Positions 1-8,865 of a DNA stretch of 64,000 nt are shown here, piece by piece. Position 1 is the first letter of the stretch, and every line of letters begins with the position of its first letter. The notes under the pieces were generated by a model. The model saw nothing but the letters and a program-made list of their open reading frames with translations, did no database searches and was not told where the DNA came from. The position numbers and the translations under genes were made by a program. The stretch is from CAZPQK01 sp964588695 (lineage in GTDB: Bacteria > Krumholzibacteriota > Krumholzibacteriia > WVZY01 > JAKEHA01), in contig CAZPQK010000004.1 in assembly GCA_964588695.1 (NCBI GenBank), positions 1 through 64,000 on the forward strand. Reading direction: 5' to 3'.

Positions 1-2
1 TG

Positions 3-509
3 ATGGCGTTGGCCAGCAACCGCATGAAAGGCAACGCGAGCACCGAGCAGATGTTCGATCTTTTGTTGGAATGTTACTTGGACAAACACGATCCCGTGAG
101 ACGGGATCACAAGCGCGCGAAGCACGGCGGCGAAGCTACGGAGGTCCCTACCACTCAAAACGCTAAACCGCGCACCACCAAGCCCACTAGGCCCAGCCCT
201 GCTGGCAGTCCTTCCCGCGCGATCCCACGGCAGATTCGCGATAAGGTTTACGCCCGCGACGAAGGTCGATGCCGCTACGTCGATCCCGACGGCAAACGCT
301 GCGACGAGACTCGACACTTGCACATAGATCACATTCGCCCGTTCGCTCGCGGCGGCAAACACACGCCCGAGAACCTGCGTTTACTATGCAGCGCGCACAA
401 TCAGTTGTTGGCAGAGCGGGAGTTTGGGAATCGCGACAAACACGCACGGACGACCCCGCGCGACCCGGTGCCGCACTCCGCCGACCGGGAGCCAGCGTGC
501 ACAAACTAG
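3..509 (+). CDS. HNH endonuclease family protein, C-terminal part (5' end outside window)
   Basis: The last 168 residues hold an HNH nuclease fold. A segment around residues 87-140 has paired Cys (R-C-R-Y ... K-R-C-D), H-I-D-H, then E-N-L-R-L-L-C and S-A-H-N, which are the His, Asn and His metal/catalytic positions. The first 30 residues (ASTEQMFDLLLECYLDK) resemble the helical segment that precedes HNH in larger 'HNH signature motif' proteins, so the true start is probably upstream of base 1 and this is a partial gene. A Pro/Thr/Lys-rich linker (about 45-75) joins the two parts. The stop overlaps by 3 bp the stop of the gene on the other strand. The role (solitary nuclease, mobile or defence-associated) cannot be told from this fragment. 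Confidence 0.8.
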   Translation: MALASNRMKGNASTEQMFDLLLECYLDKHDPVRRDHKRAKHGGEATEVPTTQNAKPRTTKPTRPSPAGSPSRAIPRQIRDKVYARDEGRCRYVDPDGKRCDETRHLHIDHIRPFARGGKHTPENLRLLCSAHNQLLAEREFGNRDKHARTTPRDPVPHSADREPACTN

Positions 510-841
510 GCGGCGACCACATCGCAAATGCGTTTACTCAGTGCGACGACGTCAGCGTTGGCTTCCAACGCCACAGAAACGTGTCCGCCGGGAACCGCCT
601 TAACAAACTGAAAAAAATTACCGTAGCGAATCAACACGTAGTCCAGTCCGCCGCAGTCGATATTCCCGCGCTGCGACACCAGCGTCAGAACCGTCGGATT
701 CACCAACAACTCCTCAAACTTGTCCGTTCCCGAATCGCTGGCGCCTTGCAAGTCATCGCGAGTGTTCAACGACAACTCTCCCCTGATGTACGTCGCGACG
801 TAACGAACGTCTTTGCCCAATGCAAAAATGGATTCGATCAC
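506..841 (-). CDS. Small roadblock/LC7-like hypothetical protein
   Basis: This 111-residue soluble protein has no signal peptide or membrane segment. The start is a GTG at 839-841, supported by a strong GGAGGTGA Shine-Dalgarno about 6-8 bases upstream (near 848-855). The C-terminal half (CGGLDYVLIRYGNFFQFV followed by PGGHVSVALE) has the beta-strand/Gly pattern of roadblock/LC7 (MglB-type) proteins, which dimerise and act on small GTPases. That assignment is by pattern only and is uncertain. No GTPase gene is adjacent. The gene lies downstream of the OMP gene 934-1548 on the same strand but is separated from it by a hairpin terminator, so it is probably transcribed alone. Confidence 0.6.
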   Translation of the reverse strand: MIESIFALGKDVRYVATYIRGELSLNTRDDLQGASDSGTDKFEELLVNPTVLTLVSQRGNIDCGGLDYVLIRYGNFFQFVKAVPGGHVSVALEANADVVALSKRICDVVAA

Positions 842-876
842 TACTTGTCACCTCCAGGCTGCAATCAGACTAACAG

Positions 877-910
877 AAAAAAGAGCCCACCGAAATCGGC
901 GGGCCCTTTT
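877..910 (-). terminator. Rho-independent terminator, probably bidirectional
   Basis: The stem pairs 885-892 with 897-904 (one A.C mismatch) around an AAAT loop. It is flanked by an A-run at 877-882 (a T-run on the minus strand) and TTTT at 907-910. It lies just past the stop of the minus-strand OMP gene. Confidence 0.75.
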
Positions 911-933
911 AGTGGCAACTCTGCGGAAGGTGC

Positions 934-1548
934 CTAGAAATAGAATCCTGTTTGGATGCCGATCTCGGTCGAAGCGCCGCCTTCGTTGATGTCGAAGCGA
1001 ACATCACTGCCGCCGCTCACCGGAATCACCAGCGCATCATAGTTGATCGCGTTAAAAGCGACGTCGAGACCCAGCGCGAAGTGCGGGCTAAAGAAGTAGT
1101 CAAACCCGCCGCCGAAAACAAGACCGCCACCTTCGGCGTTAGCGTCGATATCGCCGTCTTCAAACGAACCGTCAAACAGTAAGTTGTAACCACCAAAACC
1201 GCCCTTCACGTACGGACGGAACTGTTCGGCCGGACGAAAGCGGTACATGGCCAACAGACGCACCGAACCCAATCCTACGTCGACGCCCGAAGTTTCAGTG
1301 GAGTAACGCGAACCGTCGAGTTCGAGTTGCAACGAGAACACCGGGTTAAAGTTAAAACCCAGCTGCGCGCCCAGGTGGCCGCCGTTCTTATCGACACCAA
1401 GTGGGTTGTCGGCTTCGTCAACCGCAAGCACACTGCCGCCCATGCGAAGGCCAGCGTAGAACCCCTTGTCGCCATAACTTGCAGCCGCTGGCTGCGCGGC
1501 CGTGGCGATAGCGACCAGCGCCAGTATGGTCATCGTGATGTGCTTCAT
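934..1548 (-). CDS. Outer-membrane beta-barrel protein (OmpA/OmpW-type, 8 strands)
   Basis: This 204-residue exported protein has a signal peptide at about 1-23 (MKHITMTILALVAIATAAQPAAA). Alternating hydrophobic/Gly-rich strands follow, and the C-terminus ends in F-Y-F, the terminal aromatic of BAM substrates. The ATG at 1546-1548 was chosen over upstream in-frame codons because GGAGGATC sits directly before it and the signal peptide starts there. Typical strand pairs are visible, such as FRPYVKGGFGGYNLLFDG and FGGGFDYFFSPHFALGLDV. This architecture is usual for small FCB OMPs of unknown ligand. The upstream region holds a paired palindrome that may be an operator. A terminator follows at 877-910. 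Confidence 0.85.
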   Translation of the reverse strand: MKHITMTILALVAIATAAQPAAASYGDKGFYAGLRMGGSVLAVDEADNPLGVDKNGGHLGAQLGFNFNPVFSLQLELDGSRYSTETSGVDVGLGSVRLLAMYRFRPAEQFRPYVKGGFGGYNLLFDGSFEDGDIDANAEGGGLVFGGGFDYFFSPHFALGLDVAFNAINYDALVIPVSGGSDVRFDINEGGASTEIGIQTGFYF

Positions 1549-1646
1549 TCCAGATCCTCCAAAGTGTGTCGATATCATACATGAACCAATTCCACTGAGG
1601 GGTAAAGCCAAGAATGTGCCAACCGTAGCGGCTGATGGAATTACGG

Positions 1647-1673
1647 GCAACATGTTGTGGTATAACATGTTAC
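1647..1673. promoter_or_regulatory. Twin AACATGTT palindromes, candidate operator
   Basis: Two identical 8-bp palindromes, AACATGTT, lie at 1649-1656 and 1664-1671, 15 bp apart centre to centre. They are embedded in an A/T-richer patch about 100 bp upstream of the OMP start and 120 bp upstream of the divergent SDR gene. On the minus strand the block between them reads TTATACC, a possible -10. A dimer-of-dimers repressor site is inferred; no regulator is encoded next to it. Confidence 0.4.
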
Positions 1674-1755
1674 AAATTCTGAGCCGGCCGTGACGGGCGG
1701 GGCCGTGTGCCGTAAATTCACACCGGGCGGCCGTAATCGGCCTCCCGTGCGGCGA

Positions 1756-1784
1756 TTGCGTCACACCGCCGGGCGGGTTACAGT
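1756..1784 (+). promoter_or_regulatory. Promoter TTGCGT-17-TACAGT for a probably leaderless SDR gene
   Basis: The -35 is TTGCGT (1756-1761), the spacer is 17 bp, and the -10 is TACAGT (1779-1784). The ATG follows after only 6 bases (1791), so transcription should begin at or next to the start codon. No Shine-Dalgarno is present. Confidence 0.55.
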
Positions 1785-1790
1785 GGCCCT

Positions 1791-2483
1791 ATGACCACTC
1801 CCAAAAGAACCGCGCTGGTCACCGGCGCCAACCGGGGTATCGGGCTCGCCATTGCTCACGGCCTCGCCGCTCACACCGACATTCGCGTGCTGGCTGCCGC
1901 GCGCAACGCCGACGACGCCGAGACCACTGCCAAAGATGTCGGCGGAGAGGCGATCGGCGTGCAGCTTGACCTATCCGACCCGGCCCAAGCCGAGCGTCGC
2001 GCACGCGAGATCGACTACGAGCATGGCCCGGTCGACATCCTGATTAATAACGCCGGTATTTTGATTTACGGCAACGGACTGGAAGTAACTGTCGAAGAAA
2101 TGACCGAATCGATCGCGGTCAACGCGATTTCGGCGTTCGCATTGATTCGCGCACTAGCTCCCGGGATGCAAGAACGCAACTGGGGACGCATAGTTAACGT
2201 GTCTTCGGGTTGGGGATCGTTCGCCGAGGGATTAACGGGACCGATTAGTTATTCGGTGGCCAAAGCAACGATGAATGCACTCACAGTTTCGTTCGCCCAA
2301 ACGTTAGGCGCACGGGTAAAGGTTAATGCGGCAACTCCGGGCTGGGTGCGCACCCGCATGGGCGGAGACAACGCGGAACGATCGCCCAAAGAAGGTGCCG
2401 ACACGCCGATCTGGCTGGCCACACTCCCCGACGACGGTCCTACCGGCGGCTTCTTTCGCGACCGCAAACCTATCGCCTGGTAA
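1791..2483 (+). CDS. Short-chain dehydrogenase/reductase (SDR)
   Basis: This 230-residue classical SDR is an NAD(P)(H)-dependent oxidoreductase with a Rossmann fold. The cofactor motif TGANRGIG is at residues 11-18, the structural NNAG at 86-89, the catalytic Ser at about 139 (VNVSSG), and YSVAK with Tyr154 and Lys158. The Arg after the glycine motif and the acidic LDLSD (59-63) are compatible with NADP preference. The length is typical. The substrate cannot be read from sequence. There is no ribosome binding site; the ATG sits 6 bases after a -10 box, suggesting a leaderless transcript. The gene is convergent with the GNAT gene and not in an operon. Confidence 0.9.
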   Translation: MTTPKRTALVTGANRGIGLAIAHGLAAHTDIRVLAAARNADDAETTAKDVGGEAIGVQLDLSDPAQAERRAREIDYEHGPVDILINNAGILIYGNGLEVTVEEMTESIAVNAISAFALIRALAPGMQERNWGRIVNVSSGWGSFAEGLTGPISYSVAKATMNALTVSFAQTLGARVKVNAATPGWVRTRMGGDNAERSPKEGADTPIWLATLPDDGPTGGFFRDRKPIAW

Positions 2484-2578
2484 CGCTGCGCTGTGCAACA
2501 CGGCATGATGTGCAACGCGCCAAACCGAGCGGCGGCCGAACTTCACCCGGTGACCGCACGTCATCCCGCACAACCCAA

Positions 2579-3046
2579 CTAACACGACCAAAAGAATCGC
2601 TTCTTGTCTTTGCCGAACGCGCCGATACGTTCGTAGAACTTCATCGCGCGCGTGTTAAACATTGGCGTCTGCCACTGAACCACATCACATCCGCGTGCAC
2701 GTGCGTGTTCACGCACGCCGTTCATTAACTCTTCACCAATCCCCAATCCGCGTGTGGCTTCGCGCATGTACAAACAATCCAAATAGCAAAACCAATTTGC
2801 GTCCCACGTGGAGTAATCAAACGTGTAAGACGCATACCCCACCAACCGCCCATCGATTTCAACTACCTTGACGTGGAGGTGCGACTTTTCGTCGCCAAAC
2901 AACATTGTCTGCAACCGTTCGGCTTTTCCATCCGGGTCATAGTCGGCTCGCTCGTACGCGGCGTGTTCGCCGCACATAGCAACTAGCTCGTTGATGTCTT
3001 CGACAGCAACATCTCGAATCGTCCAATTTGGCCTCGGATCAGACAT
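2579..3046 (-). CDS. GNAT family N-acetyltransferase
   Basis: This 155-residue cytoplasmic acetyltransferase transfers the acetyl group of acetyl-CoA to an amine. The acetyl-CoA loop is RGLGIGEELM (R-x-x-G-x-G), preceded by the beta-strand YLDCLYMREATRG and followed by the C-terminal FYERIGAF segment typical of GNATs. The pattern (residues WFCYLDCLYV-like, then QWQTP..N..A..FY) resembles diamine/spermidine acetyltransferase-like and RimI-like GNATs, but the substrate is not assignable. The ATG at 3046 is preceded in frame by a TTG; the ATG is preferred. Neither has a good Shine-Dalgarno. Confidence 0.85.
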   Translation of the reverse strand: MSDPRPNWTIRDVAVEDINELVAMCGEHAAYERADYDPDGKAERLQTMLFGDEKSHLHVKVVEIDGRLVGYASYTFDYSTWDANWFCYLDCLYMREATRGLGIGEELMNGVREHARARGCDVVQWQTPMFNTRAMKFYERIGAFGKDKKRFFWSC

Positions 3047-3252
3047 CAAGTTCTACGCTTTCTACTTACAAGACGGACTGGCTAAGTCGTGGATTTACAA
3101 CGGCCTGCCGTGGCAGGCGGCCAGATGTTCCTAATGAGGGCACATCGCGCCTCAGAGTGGCTTGGTTTCCGTGACCCGGGCTGCCAATTCTGGCCGTGGG
3201 TATAGTACAATATAGGGGCGCTTGCCTGCTTGTTATCAACGGAGTTCGACCC

Positions 3253-5787
3253 GTGTACGATCACCGCGCTTTGCTCAACGCGGCGTTATTGCTTTTGCTC
3301 CCCACGCTGACGCTACTCTCCCCGCTCACCGCCGGGGCTCGCACCCGTCCGCCCATCGACCGCGAATCTGGCGTCAACCTGGTGCGCTTTGTTGGAACCG
3401 GCACGTGCGGAGCAACCGCTTTTACCGGCACTACACTGGCAATTGCCAACGGTGGAAGCGTCGAGTTTTACAACTTAAGCGTACCCGCCGCTCCCGCGCT
3501 GCTGGGAGCCGTGACGCTCGACGCGCCGGCGCGCTTTATCATCAGCGACCCCGGCGTTACTTATGTGCTTTCCGGTGACGCGATCAATCAAACGACAATC
3601 TGGCGGATCAACACAAGCAACCCAAACGATCCGACGATTGCATCGTCGATCTCCCTCTCCGGCAACCACACCGCGTTTACCAGAATCGAAACTCGACTGT
3701 ACTTGTCGGGCACCACTGCGACGACAATCATGGACGCTGCATCGCTTTCGCCCGTGGGGGTCACAAGCCGTTCGACAACGGTGGTTGGCAACAGTGACAA
3801 CTTGTACCTGGCAGACAGCAGTACGCTTCGAGTCATGGACAACAGCGTACCCATCAATCCGCCGCAAGTTGGAACTCTCGGATTTTCGTTTTCGATCTTT
3901 GATTTGGGACTTTCGGACGACGGGAACACCGTGTTTGTTGGTCTCGACGGCATTCTGTCGGTTGACGTGACCGACCCCACCAAGCCGACGCAGATTGGTG
4001 CATACGATTCGGGAAACTCCCGCTTCTATTCCGATATCGAAGTTACTGCTTCCGGCGTGTACGGTTCTCACAGCAACGGCGAAGTTCGTCTGCTCGATGC
4101 CAGCACGCCTGAGACGCTGGGACTGCTGGGCGCGTTTACTTCCAACACGCAACTAAAGTGTGTCGCTGCGACGCCTTCGCTAGCCAATATCACCGTCGCC
4201 GGTGCCGGAACCGGTGCGGTGATCATGGACTTCAGCACGCCACAAACGCCTACACAAGCGGCGTTCATCCACACCGGCCATTCGATTGGCGATATCTTGG
4301 TCGAACCCGACACGCAACGTCGTGGCGGCACAAGCACCACGCATGTAACCACCGCATCGGGACGGGGTGGTGTTCAGCGTTTTAGTGTAAGCAACGACTT
4401 CGGCGTCATCGGCGAACAAACTCCGTTGTTTGTCGGCGCAATCGGAAGTGAGTTGGATTATCGCGTGGTCGCGCCAGCGGGAATCGACCTGGTGTTTGCC
4501 GGCCGCACCAACGCGCTGGAAACGATCGACTTTGGTGGTTCTTCGCCTTCGGTGGTTGCCAACACTGCGTTAACCGGAACACCCGCGTCGACCGATGCCG
4601 ACGGGTTTAACCTCGCAATTTCCCTTGGGCCCAACGGGCGCTACTCCGTCGTCAACGTGGCTAACCCGACAACACCCGCGGTGGTCAACACCATCGACGC
4701 GCTCGGCGATGCTCAGGACGTGTCGTGGCAGGTCGGCTCCGGATTGCTCGCGGTCGCCTTGGGCGGCAACGGCCCCGCGCAAGTCAAACTCTTCGACCTT
4801 TCCTCCCCGACGAGTCCGGTCCTGGTCAAAGGTTTCTCGCCGGGCACTAACGTTCAGTCGACACTGGTCGACGGCTCGCGCTTGTACCTGGCGGACTTCG
4901 ATCAATGGATTTACGTGTACGACATTGCGGACCCCGCGAATCCTTCGTTTCTGGGCTCGCACAACCTGGGCGTCTTTTCGCAGATCCAGGACCTTGCTGT
5001 AGGATTGGCACCCACCGCGCGTGGCACGGTGGACACCTACCTTTACGCCGCGTTAAGCGAAGCCGGCCTTGTGGTCTTGAACGTAACCAACCCGGCGCTA
5101 ATTAGCGTCGTCGGCAGCTATGACACGGGCGCGGAAGCTACGTCAGTGGTGCTTCACAACGATGTTATCTATGTCGGCGACGGTCCCGGCGGTTGGTACG
5201 CGCTGCAACTTGACCCAACCACTCCAACACTCATCTCGTCGTTCGATGCGCGCGCGACCGACGCGGGCGCGATCGAATTGCGCTGGCTGGTTACCAGCGA
5301 CGAGAATCTGGCAGGGTTCCAGGTGCGAAGGGCGCGGGCAGGCACCGCCGGCAGCCGAGTCATCACCGACGGACTACTTCCCGCAAACACCAGCGTGTTC
5401 GTCGATTTCATGGCCGACCGCGGAGTGACCTACAACTACGAGCTAGTAGTTGTAAAAGCCGACGGTGACTGGTTGCGCTCGCCGCTGGTCACTATTACTA
5501 CGCCGCGCGCAGCAACCCGACTTTTCGACAACTACCCCAATCCGTTCAACCCCACGACCACCATCGCGTTCGAGTTGGCAACTTCGCAGCGCGCTCAAGT
5601 GACCGTGTTCAACGCCGCGGGTCAACGCGTCGCAACATTAGCCGATCGCCTGTTTCCGGCGGGACGAAGCGAAGTCATGTGGAATGGAAAGGATGACGCC
5701 GGGGGCGAGTTGGCATCGGGCGTGTATGTGTATCAAGTTCGTACCGCTCAACAACGACTGTCGGGCAAGATGGTCATGCTCAAGTAG
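3253..5787 (+). CDS. Secreted LVIVD-type beta-propeller protein with T9SS/FlgD-like C-terminal domain
   Basis: The 844-residue exported protein starts at GTG 3253, chosen because GGAG lies 8 bases upstream and a signal peptide follows (ALLNAALLLLLPTLTLLSPLTAGA). The body is a series of about 45-residue repeats of the LVIVD kind (VDVTDPTKPTQIGAYD, YDIADPANPSFLGSHNLG, LNVTNPALISVVGSYD), expected to fold as one or two beta-propellers displayed outside the cell. A fibronectin-like segment (about 690-755) leads to the C-terminal sorting domain: NYPNPFNPTTTIAFEL, WNGKDDAGGELASGVYVYQV and a final GKMVMLK. Such cargo is exported by type IX secretion in FCB bacteria. Possible -10 boxes (TATAGT/TACAAT, 3201-3211) lie upstream. 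The ligand is unknown. It ends 21 bp from the convergent response-regulator gene. Confidence 0.85.
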   Translation: MYDHRALLNAALLLLLPTLTLLSPLTAGARTRPPIDRESGVNLVRFVGTGTCGATAFTGTTLAIANGGSVEFYNLSVPAAPALLGAVTLDAPARFIISDPGVTYVLSGDAINQTTIWRINTSNPNDPTIASSISLSGNHTAFTRIETRLYLSGTTATTIMDAASLSPVGVTSRSTTVVGNSDNLYLADSSTLRVMDNSVPINPPQVGTLGFSFSIFDLGLSDDGNTVFVGLDGILSVDVTDPTKPTQIGAYDSGNSRFYSDIEVTASGVYGSHSNGEVRLLDASTPETLGLLGAFTSNTQLKCVAATPSLANITVAGAGTGAVIMDFSTPQTPTQAAFIHTGHSIGDILVEPDTQRRGGTSTTHVTTASGRGGVQRFSVSNDFGVIGEQTPLFVGAIGSELDYRVVAPAGIDLVFAGRTNALETIDFGGSSPSVVANTALTGTPASTDADGFNLAISLGPNGRYSVVNVANPTTPAVVNTIDALGDAQDVSWQVGSGLLAVALGGNGPAQVKLFDLSSPTSPVLVKGFSPGTNVQSTLVDGSRLYLADFDQWIYVYDIADPANPSFLGSHNLGVFSQIQDLAVGLAPTARGTVDTYLYAALSEAGLVVLNVTNPALISVVGSYDTGAEATSVVLHNDVIYVGDGPGGWYALQLDPTTPTLISSFDARATDAGAIELRWLVTSDENLAGFQVRRARAGTAGSRVITDGLLPANTSVFVDFMADRGVTYNYELVVVKADGDWLRSPLVTITTPRAATRLFDNYPNPFNPTTTIAFELATSQRAQVTVFNAAGQRVATLADRLFPAGRSEVMWNGKDDAGGELASGVYVYQVRTAQQRLSGKMVMLK

Positions 5788-5808
5788 CGAGGTTGTTCCT
5801 CCCGACTA

Positions 5809-7263
5809 CTATCCCCGTTCGATGCCGAGCTGGCGCATCTTCTTGTGCAGATTAGTGCGTTCAACGCCCAGCGCTTCCGCGGCGCGCGACACATTCCAGT
5901 GGTGCTTTTCCAACGCAGACTCGATAACGTGTCTTTCGAAGTCACGGCGCGCGTCAGAGAGCGACTTTCCGTCGGCATCAAACGCGGGCTGCATCTGCGT
6001 CGGCGAAGCCGCCGTGGCATCGGCGGGCGCACCCGCGCCGACGGGAGCTTCGATACGTTCGTCGCGACGGTTCAGCATCACCGACGGAATCCCAGCGCGA
6101 ATCTCCGCACTTAGATCTTCTACCCGAATGTAGCGCCCCGGCGACATGATCACCATGCGCTCCACCTGGTTGCGTAACTCGCGCACGTTCCCCGGCCATG
6201 GGTAACGACGCAGCAGACCCATGACACTCTCTTCGACTTTCTTGGGAGCAAGGCCGTTTTCCGCGCAATACTCGTCGACGAACGCGTTCACCATCAACTC
6301 GATATCGTCGGGGCGTTCGCGTAGCGAAGGCGTTGCAATGGGGACAACATTCAGACGAAAGTACAAGTCTTCGCGAAATCGACCCGCCGACACTTCTTCG
6401 GCAAGATTTTTATTGGTCGCCGCAATCACGCGCACATCGACATGGATGATCTCGTCGCTTCCCACCCGTTCGATCTCGCCTTCCTGTATGGCACGAAGCA
6501 CCTTGGTTTGCACCTTCAGGCTCATATCGCCAATCTCGTCCAGGAACAACGTGCCCTTGTCTGCCGCCTGAAACTTACCCTCGCGCGAACTCACCGATCC
6601 GGTGTACGCCCCTTTCACTGTTCCAAACAGTTCCGCTTCGATTAACTCTTCGGGAATCGCGGCACAGTTGATCTTTACAAACGACTTGTCCGCGCGCTGA
6701 CTGCGATCGTGAATGGCTTGGGCGATGAGTTCTTTTCCCGTACCCGACTCGCCCAAGATCAGAACGCGCGCGTTGGTGGGCGCAACTTTTGCGACTTCGG
6801 TAATCACATGGCGCGCGGCGTCGCTGCGCCCCAGGTACTCCACCTTGCGGCGCCCCTGACGCAACGCCCGGTTTTCGCGCGCCAGTGCGGCGTGGTCGAG
6901 CGCATTTCGCGACGTTAGCAGAATGCGATCCTTGCCGCAGTCCTTCTCTAGAAAGTCGAACGCGCCCAACTTGGTCGCTTCTACCGCACGGTCAATGCTG
7001 GCATTACCGGTCAGAATGACGACAACCTGGTTGGGTTTGTGCAAACGAATCTCACGCAACGTTTCGATGCCATCGCGGCCCGGCATCGACATATCCAGAT
7101 AAATCACGTCAAAGCTTTCGCGCTGTAATAGCTCCAAAGCAGCGTCGCCGCTTTCGGCGGTTTCGGTGTCCCAACCGGCGTTGCGATGAATCATCTGCAG
7201 GGTCTTGCGAATGTTGGGTTCGTCGTCAACGATCAAGAGTTTTCCGCGAGTTTCGGCTGACAT
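5809..7263 (-). CDS. NtrX-like sigma-54-dependent response regulator
   Basis: This 484-residue NtrC-family activator has three domains. The receiver (8-125) has acidic D14/D15, phospho-acceptor Asp57 (VIYLDMSMPG), Thr85 and Lys107. The AAA+ domain (about 145-385) has Walker A GESGTGKE (171-178), Walker B GTLFLDEIGD (237-246) and the arginine-finger region RFREDLYFRLNV. A Fis-type HTH lies at the C-terminus (WNVSRAAEALGVERTNLHKKM). The sigma-54 contact loop, normally GAFTGA, reads GAYTGS (218-223). It is the last gene of the Omp85-DUF4390-ntrY-ntrX operon; the ATG is 3 bp after the kinase stop. It should activate sigma-54 promoters after phosphorylation by the adjacent kinase. The targets are unknown and no -24/-12 site was recognised here. 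Confidence 0.9.
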   Translation of the reverse strand: MSAETRGKLLIVDDEPNIRKTLQMIHRNAGWDTETAESGDAALELLQRESFDVIYLDMSMPGRDGIETLREIRLHKPNQVVVILTGNASIDRAVEATKLGAFDFLEKDCGKDRILLTSRNALDHAALARENRALRQGRRKVEYLGRSDAARHVITEVAKVAPTNARVLILGESGTGKELIAQAIHDRSQRADKSFVKINCAAIPEELIEAELFGTVKGAYTGSVSSREGKFQAADKGTLFLDEIGDMSLKVQTKVLRAIQEGEIERVGSDEIIHVDVRVIAATNKNLAEEVSAGRFREDLYFRLNVVPIATPSLRERPDDIELMVNAFVDEYCAENGLAPKKVEESVMGLLRRYPWPGNVRELRNQVERMVIMSPGRYIRVEDLSAEIRAGIPSVMLNRRDERIEAPVGAGAPADATAASPTQMQPAFDADGKSLSDARRDFERHVIESALEKHHWNVSRAAEALGVERTNLHKKMRQLGIERG

Positions 7264-7266
7264 AAC

Positions 7267-8865
7267 CTACGTACTCCTTGAAGTTTCTACAGTGGGCGCC
7301 GGCGATTGGCCGATCGCCGGTTTTGACGGTCCACCGCTGGTGACCTGTCCCGGACCGTCCAGCGGCATCGTGATGGTGAACGCCGCCCCCTTGCCCAACT
7401 TGCTTTGCACGTCGATAGTGCCGCCGTGTAGCAATACAACTCGCTTGGCCGCTGCAAGTCCCAGGCCGCTACCGTCGGCGCGCGTCGTAAAGTATGGATC
7501 AAATACGCGGCTGCGCGTGGCTTCGTCCATCCCCGGACCGTTGTCGAGAAAGATGAAATACGCGTTACCTTCGCGCGCAAACACCGACACTTGCACCCAA
7601 GGCGGAATGTCGGCATCGGCCAGCGACACCACGTTGTCGTAGAGATTAATGATCACACTGCGAATGTGATTGGGATCGAAAGCAAAAACCGGCGCATCGC
7701 CCTCTTCAAACTCGGTGCGAACTTGCGGGTACAGCCGCGCGACGTCTTCGGCTAACGATCGCAACGAACCACGCGAAGGGGTTAACTCCGGCGTGCTCGC
7801 GAACTCACGAAACTCGTTAACAAGGTTCTGCAAGTGATCAAGTTCCTCACCAACCACTCGAGTCGCGTCACCCAGAAACTCTTCATAGCGTTCACCGCCC
7901 GCGTCGTACTGGTCGCGAAGCTCTTCCATCGTCAGCCGAATTGGTAACAATGGGTTTTTGATTTCGTGCGCCAGGTGCCGCGCCATATCGCCCCAGGCAG
8001 CGATCTTTTCCATGTCGGTAAGGCGGCGCCTCTGGCTGTCGATCCGCGACAACATCGTGTTAAAGGACTTCACCAGCGCTGCGGTCTCGCCGCTAGCCTT
8101 AACGTCCGCACGGTAGTTCCAGTCGCCTTCGGCCACGCGCTGGGTTCCTGCCGCGAGTCGACGAATGGGCTGCGAAATACGCTCCGCCATAAACATGGCA
8201 GCGCCTAACGCCAGCAAAAGCGCGATGCCGTATATGATCAAGAATGGGTAGAAAAAACTCTTTGCCAATTGCGAACGCGTCAACTTGAGTTCGGCGAATA
8301 CCTGACGTCCGTCAATAAGTTGATTCGCCGCCGCCAGGAATGCGGCGTCGGTTTCCTTAAAAAAGATTACCATCGCGCCAACATCAGCCGGCGCCCAAAC
8401 CGCGACGTGCGCCGCGCGATCGGCGGTGTCGTACAGCGTGACAGTTTTGGGCAACGCGGAATGCGCAACCGAGCTGGCAGGCAGTACCTTCAAGTTGTCG
8501 CGCGTACGCGCAAACCGGGCCAGGGGAGACGCGCCAGCTTCGGACGGCGTCGTCATCAAGAAACCGTCGATAGGCCGATCGGTTCCCATAACTAGCGTCA
8601 TAGCGCTTGCAACCACAGACGAGTCCACCGGCTGCTCGCGCAGCATCGCCGCAACGCCGCCAATCGCATGCGCGAAAGCATCGCGTTGCGCGTCCAACCG
8701 ATCGCGCGACACCGCAATACCACTCTGCAGCGCCTCTTCGACGCGGTCATTAAGACCAACGTTAAAGCTCTTTTGAATGAGCGATCCCACAACGATGGTT
8801 AGCGGAATCGCGGGGAGGAGGGCCACAAGCAGACACATCACCACCAGGCGCGCGCGGATTGACAC
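7267..8865 (-). CDS. NtrY-like membrane sensor histidine kinase
   Basis: This 532-residue inner-membrane kinase has TM1 at about 7-30, a periplasmic sensor of about 175 residues, TM2 at about 205-228, HAMP (228-280), then the dimerisation/phospho-acceptor helix with His300 (HLAHEIKNPLLPIRL). The ATPase domain carries the N-box NLYDN (407-411), G1 DNGPGMDEATRSRVFDPYFTT and G2 GSGLGLAAAKRV. It autophosphorylates and should pass phosphate to the NtrX-like regulator 3 bp downstream. The GTG start overlaps the stop of the preceding gene by one base and has GGAGGACA before it, so translation is probably coupled. The ligand is unknown. Because its partners upstream are an outer-membrane barrel and an exported protein, an envelope signal is inferred rather than nitrogen. 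Confidence 0.9.
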   Translation of the reverse strand: MSIRARLVVMCLLVALLPAIPLTIVVGSLIQKSFNVGLNDRVEEALQSGIAVSRDRLDAQRDAFAHAIGGVAAMLREQPVDSSVVASAMTLVMGTDRPIDGFLMTTPSEAGASPLARFARTRDNLKVLPASSVAHSALPKTVTLYDTADRAAHVAVWAPADVGAMVIFFKETDAAFLAAANQLIDGRQVFAELKLTRSQLAKSFFYPFLIIYGIALLLALGAAMFMAERISQPIRRLAAGTQRVAEGDWNYRADVKASGETAALVKSFNTMLSRIDSQRRRLTDMEKIAAWGDMARHLAHEIKNPLLPIRLTMEELRDQYDAGGERYEEFLGDATRVVGEELDHLQNLVNEFREFASTPELTPSRGSLRSLAEDVARLYPQVRTEFEEGDAPVFAFDPNHIRSVIINLYDNVVSLADADIPPWVQVSVFAREGNAYFIFLDNGPGMDEATRSRVFDPYFTTRADGSGLGLAAAKRVVLLHGGTIDVQSKLGKGAAFTITMPLDGPGQVTSGGPSKPAIGQSPAPTVETSRST

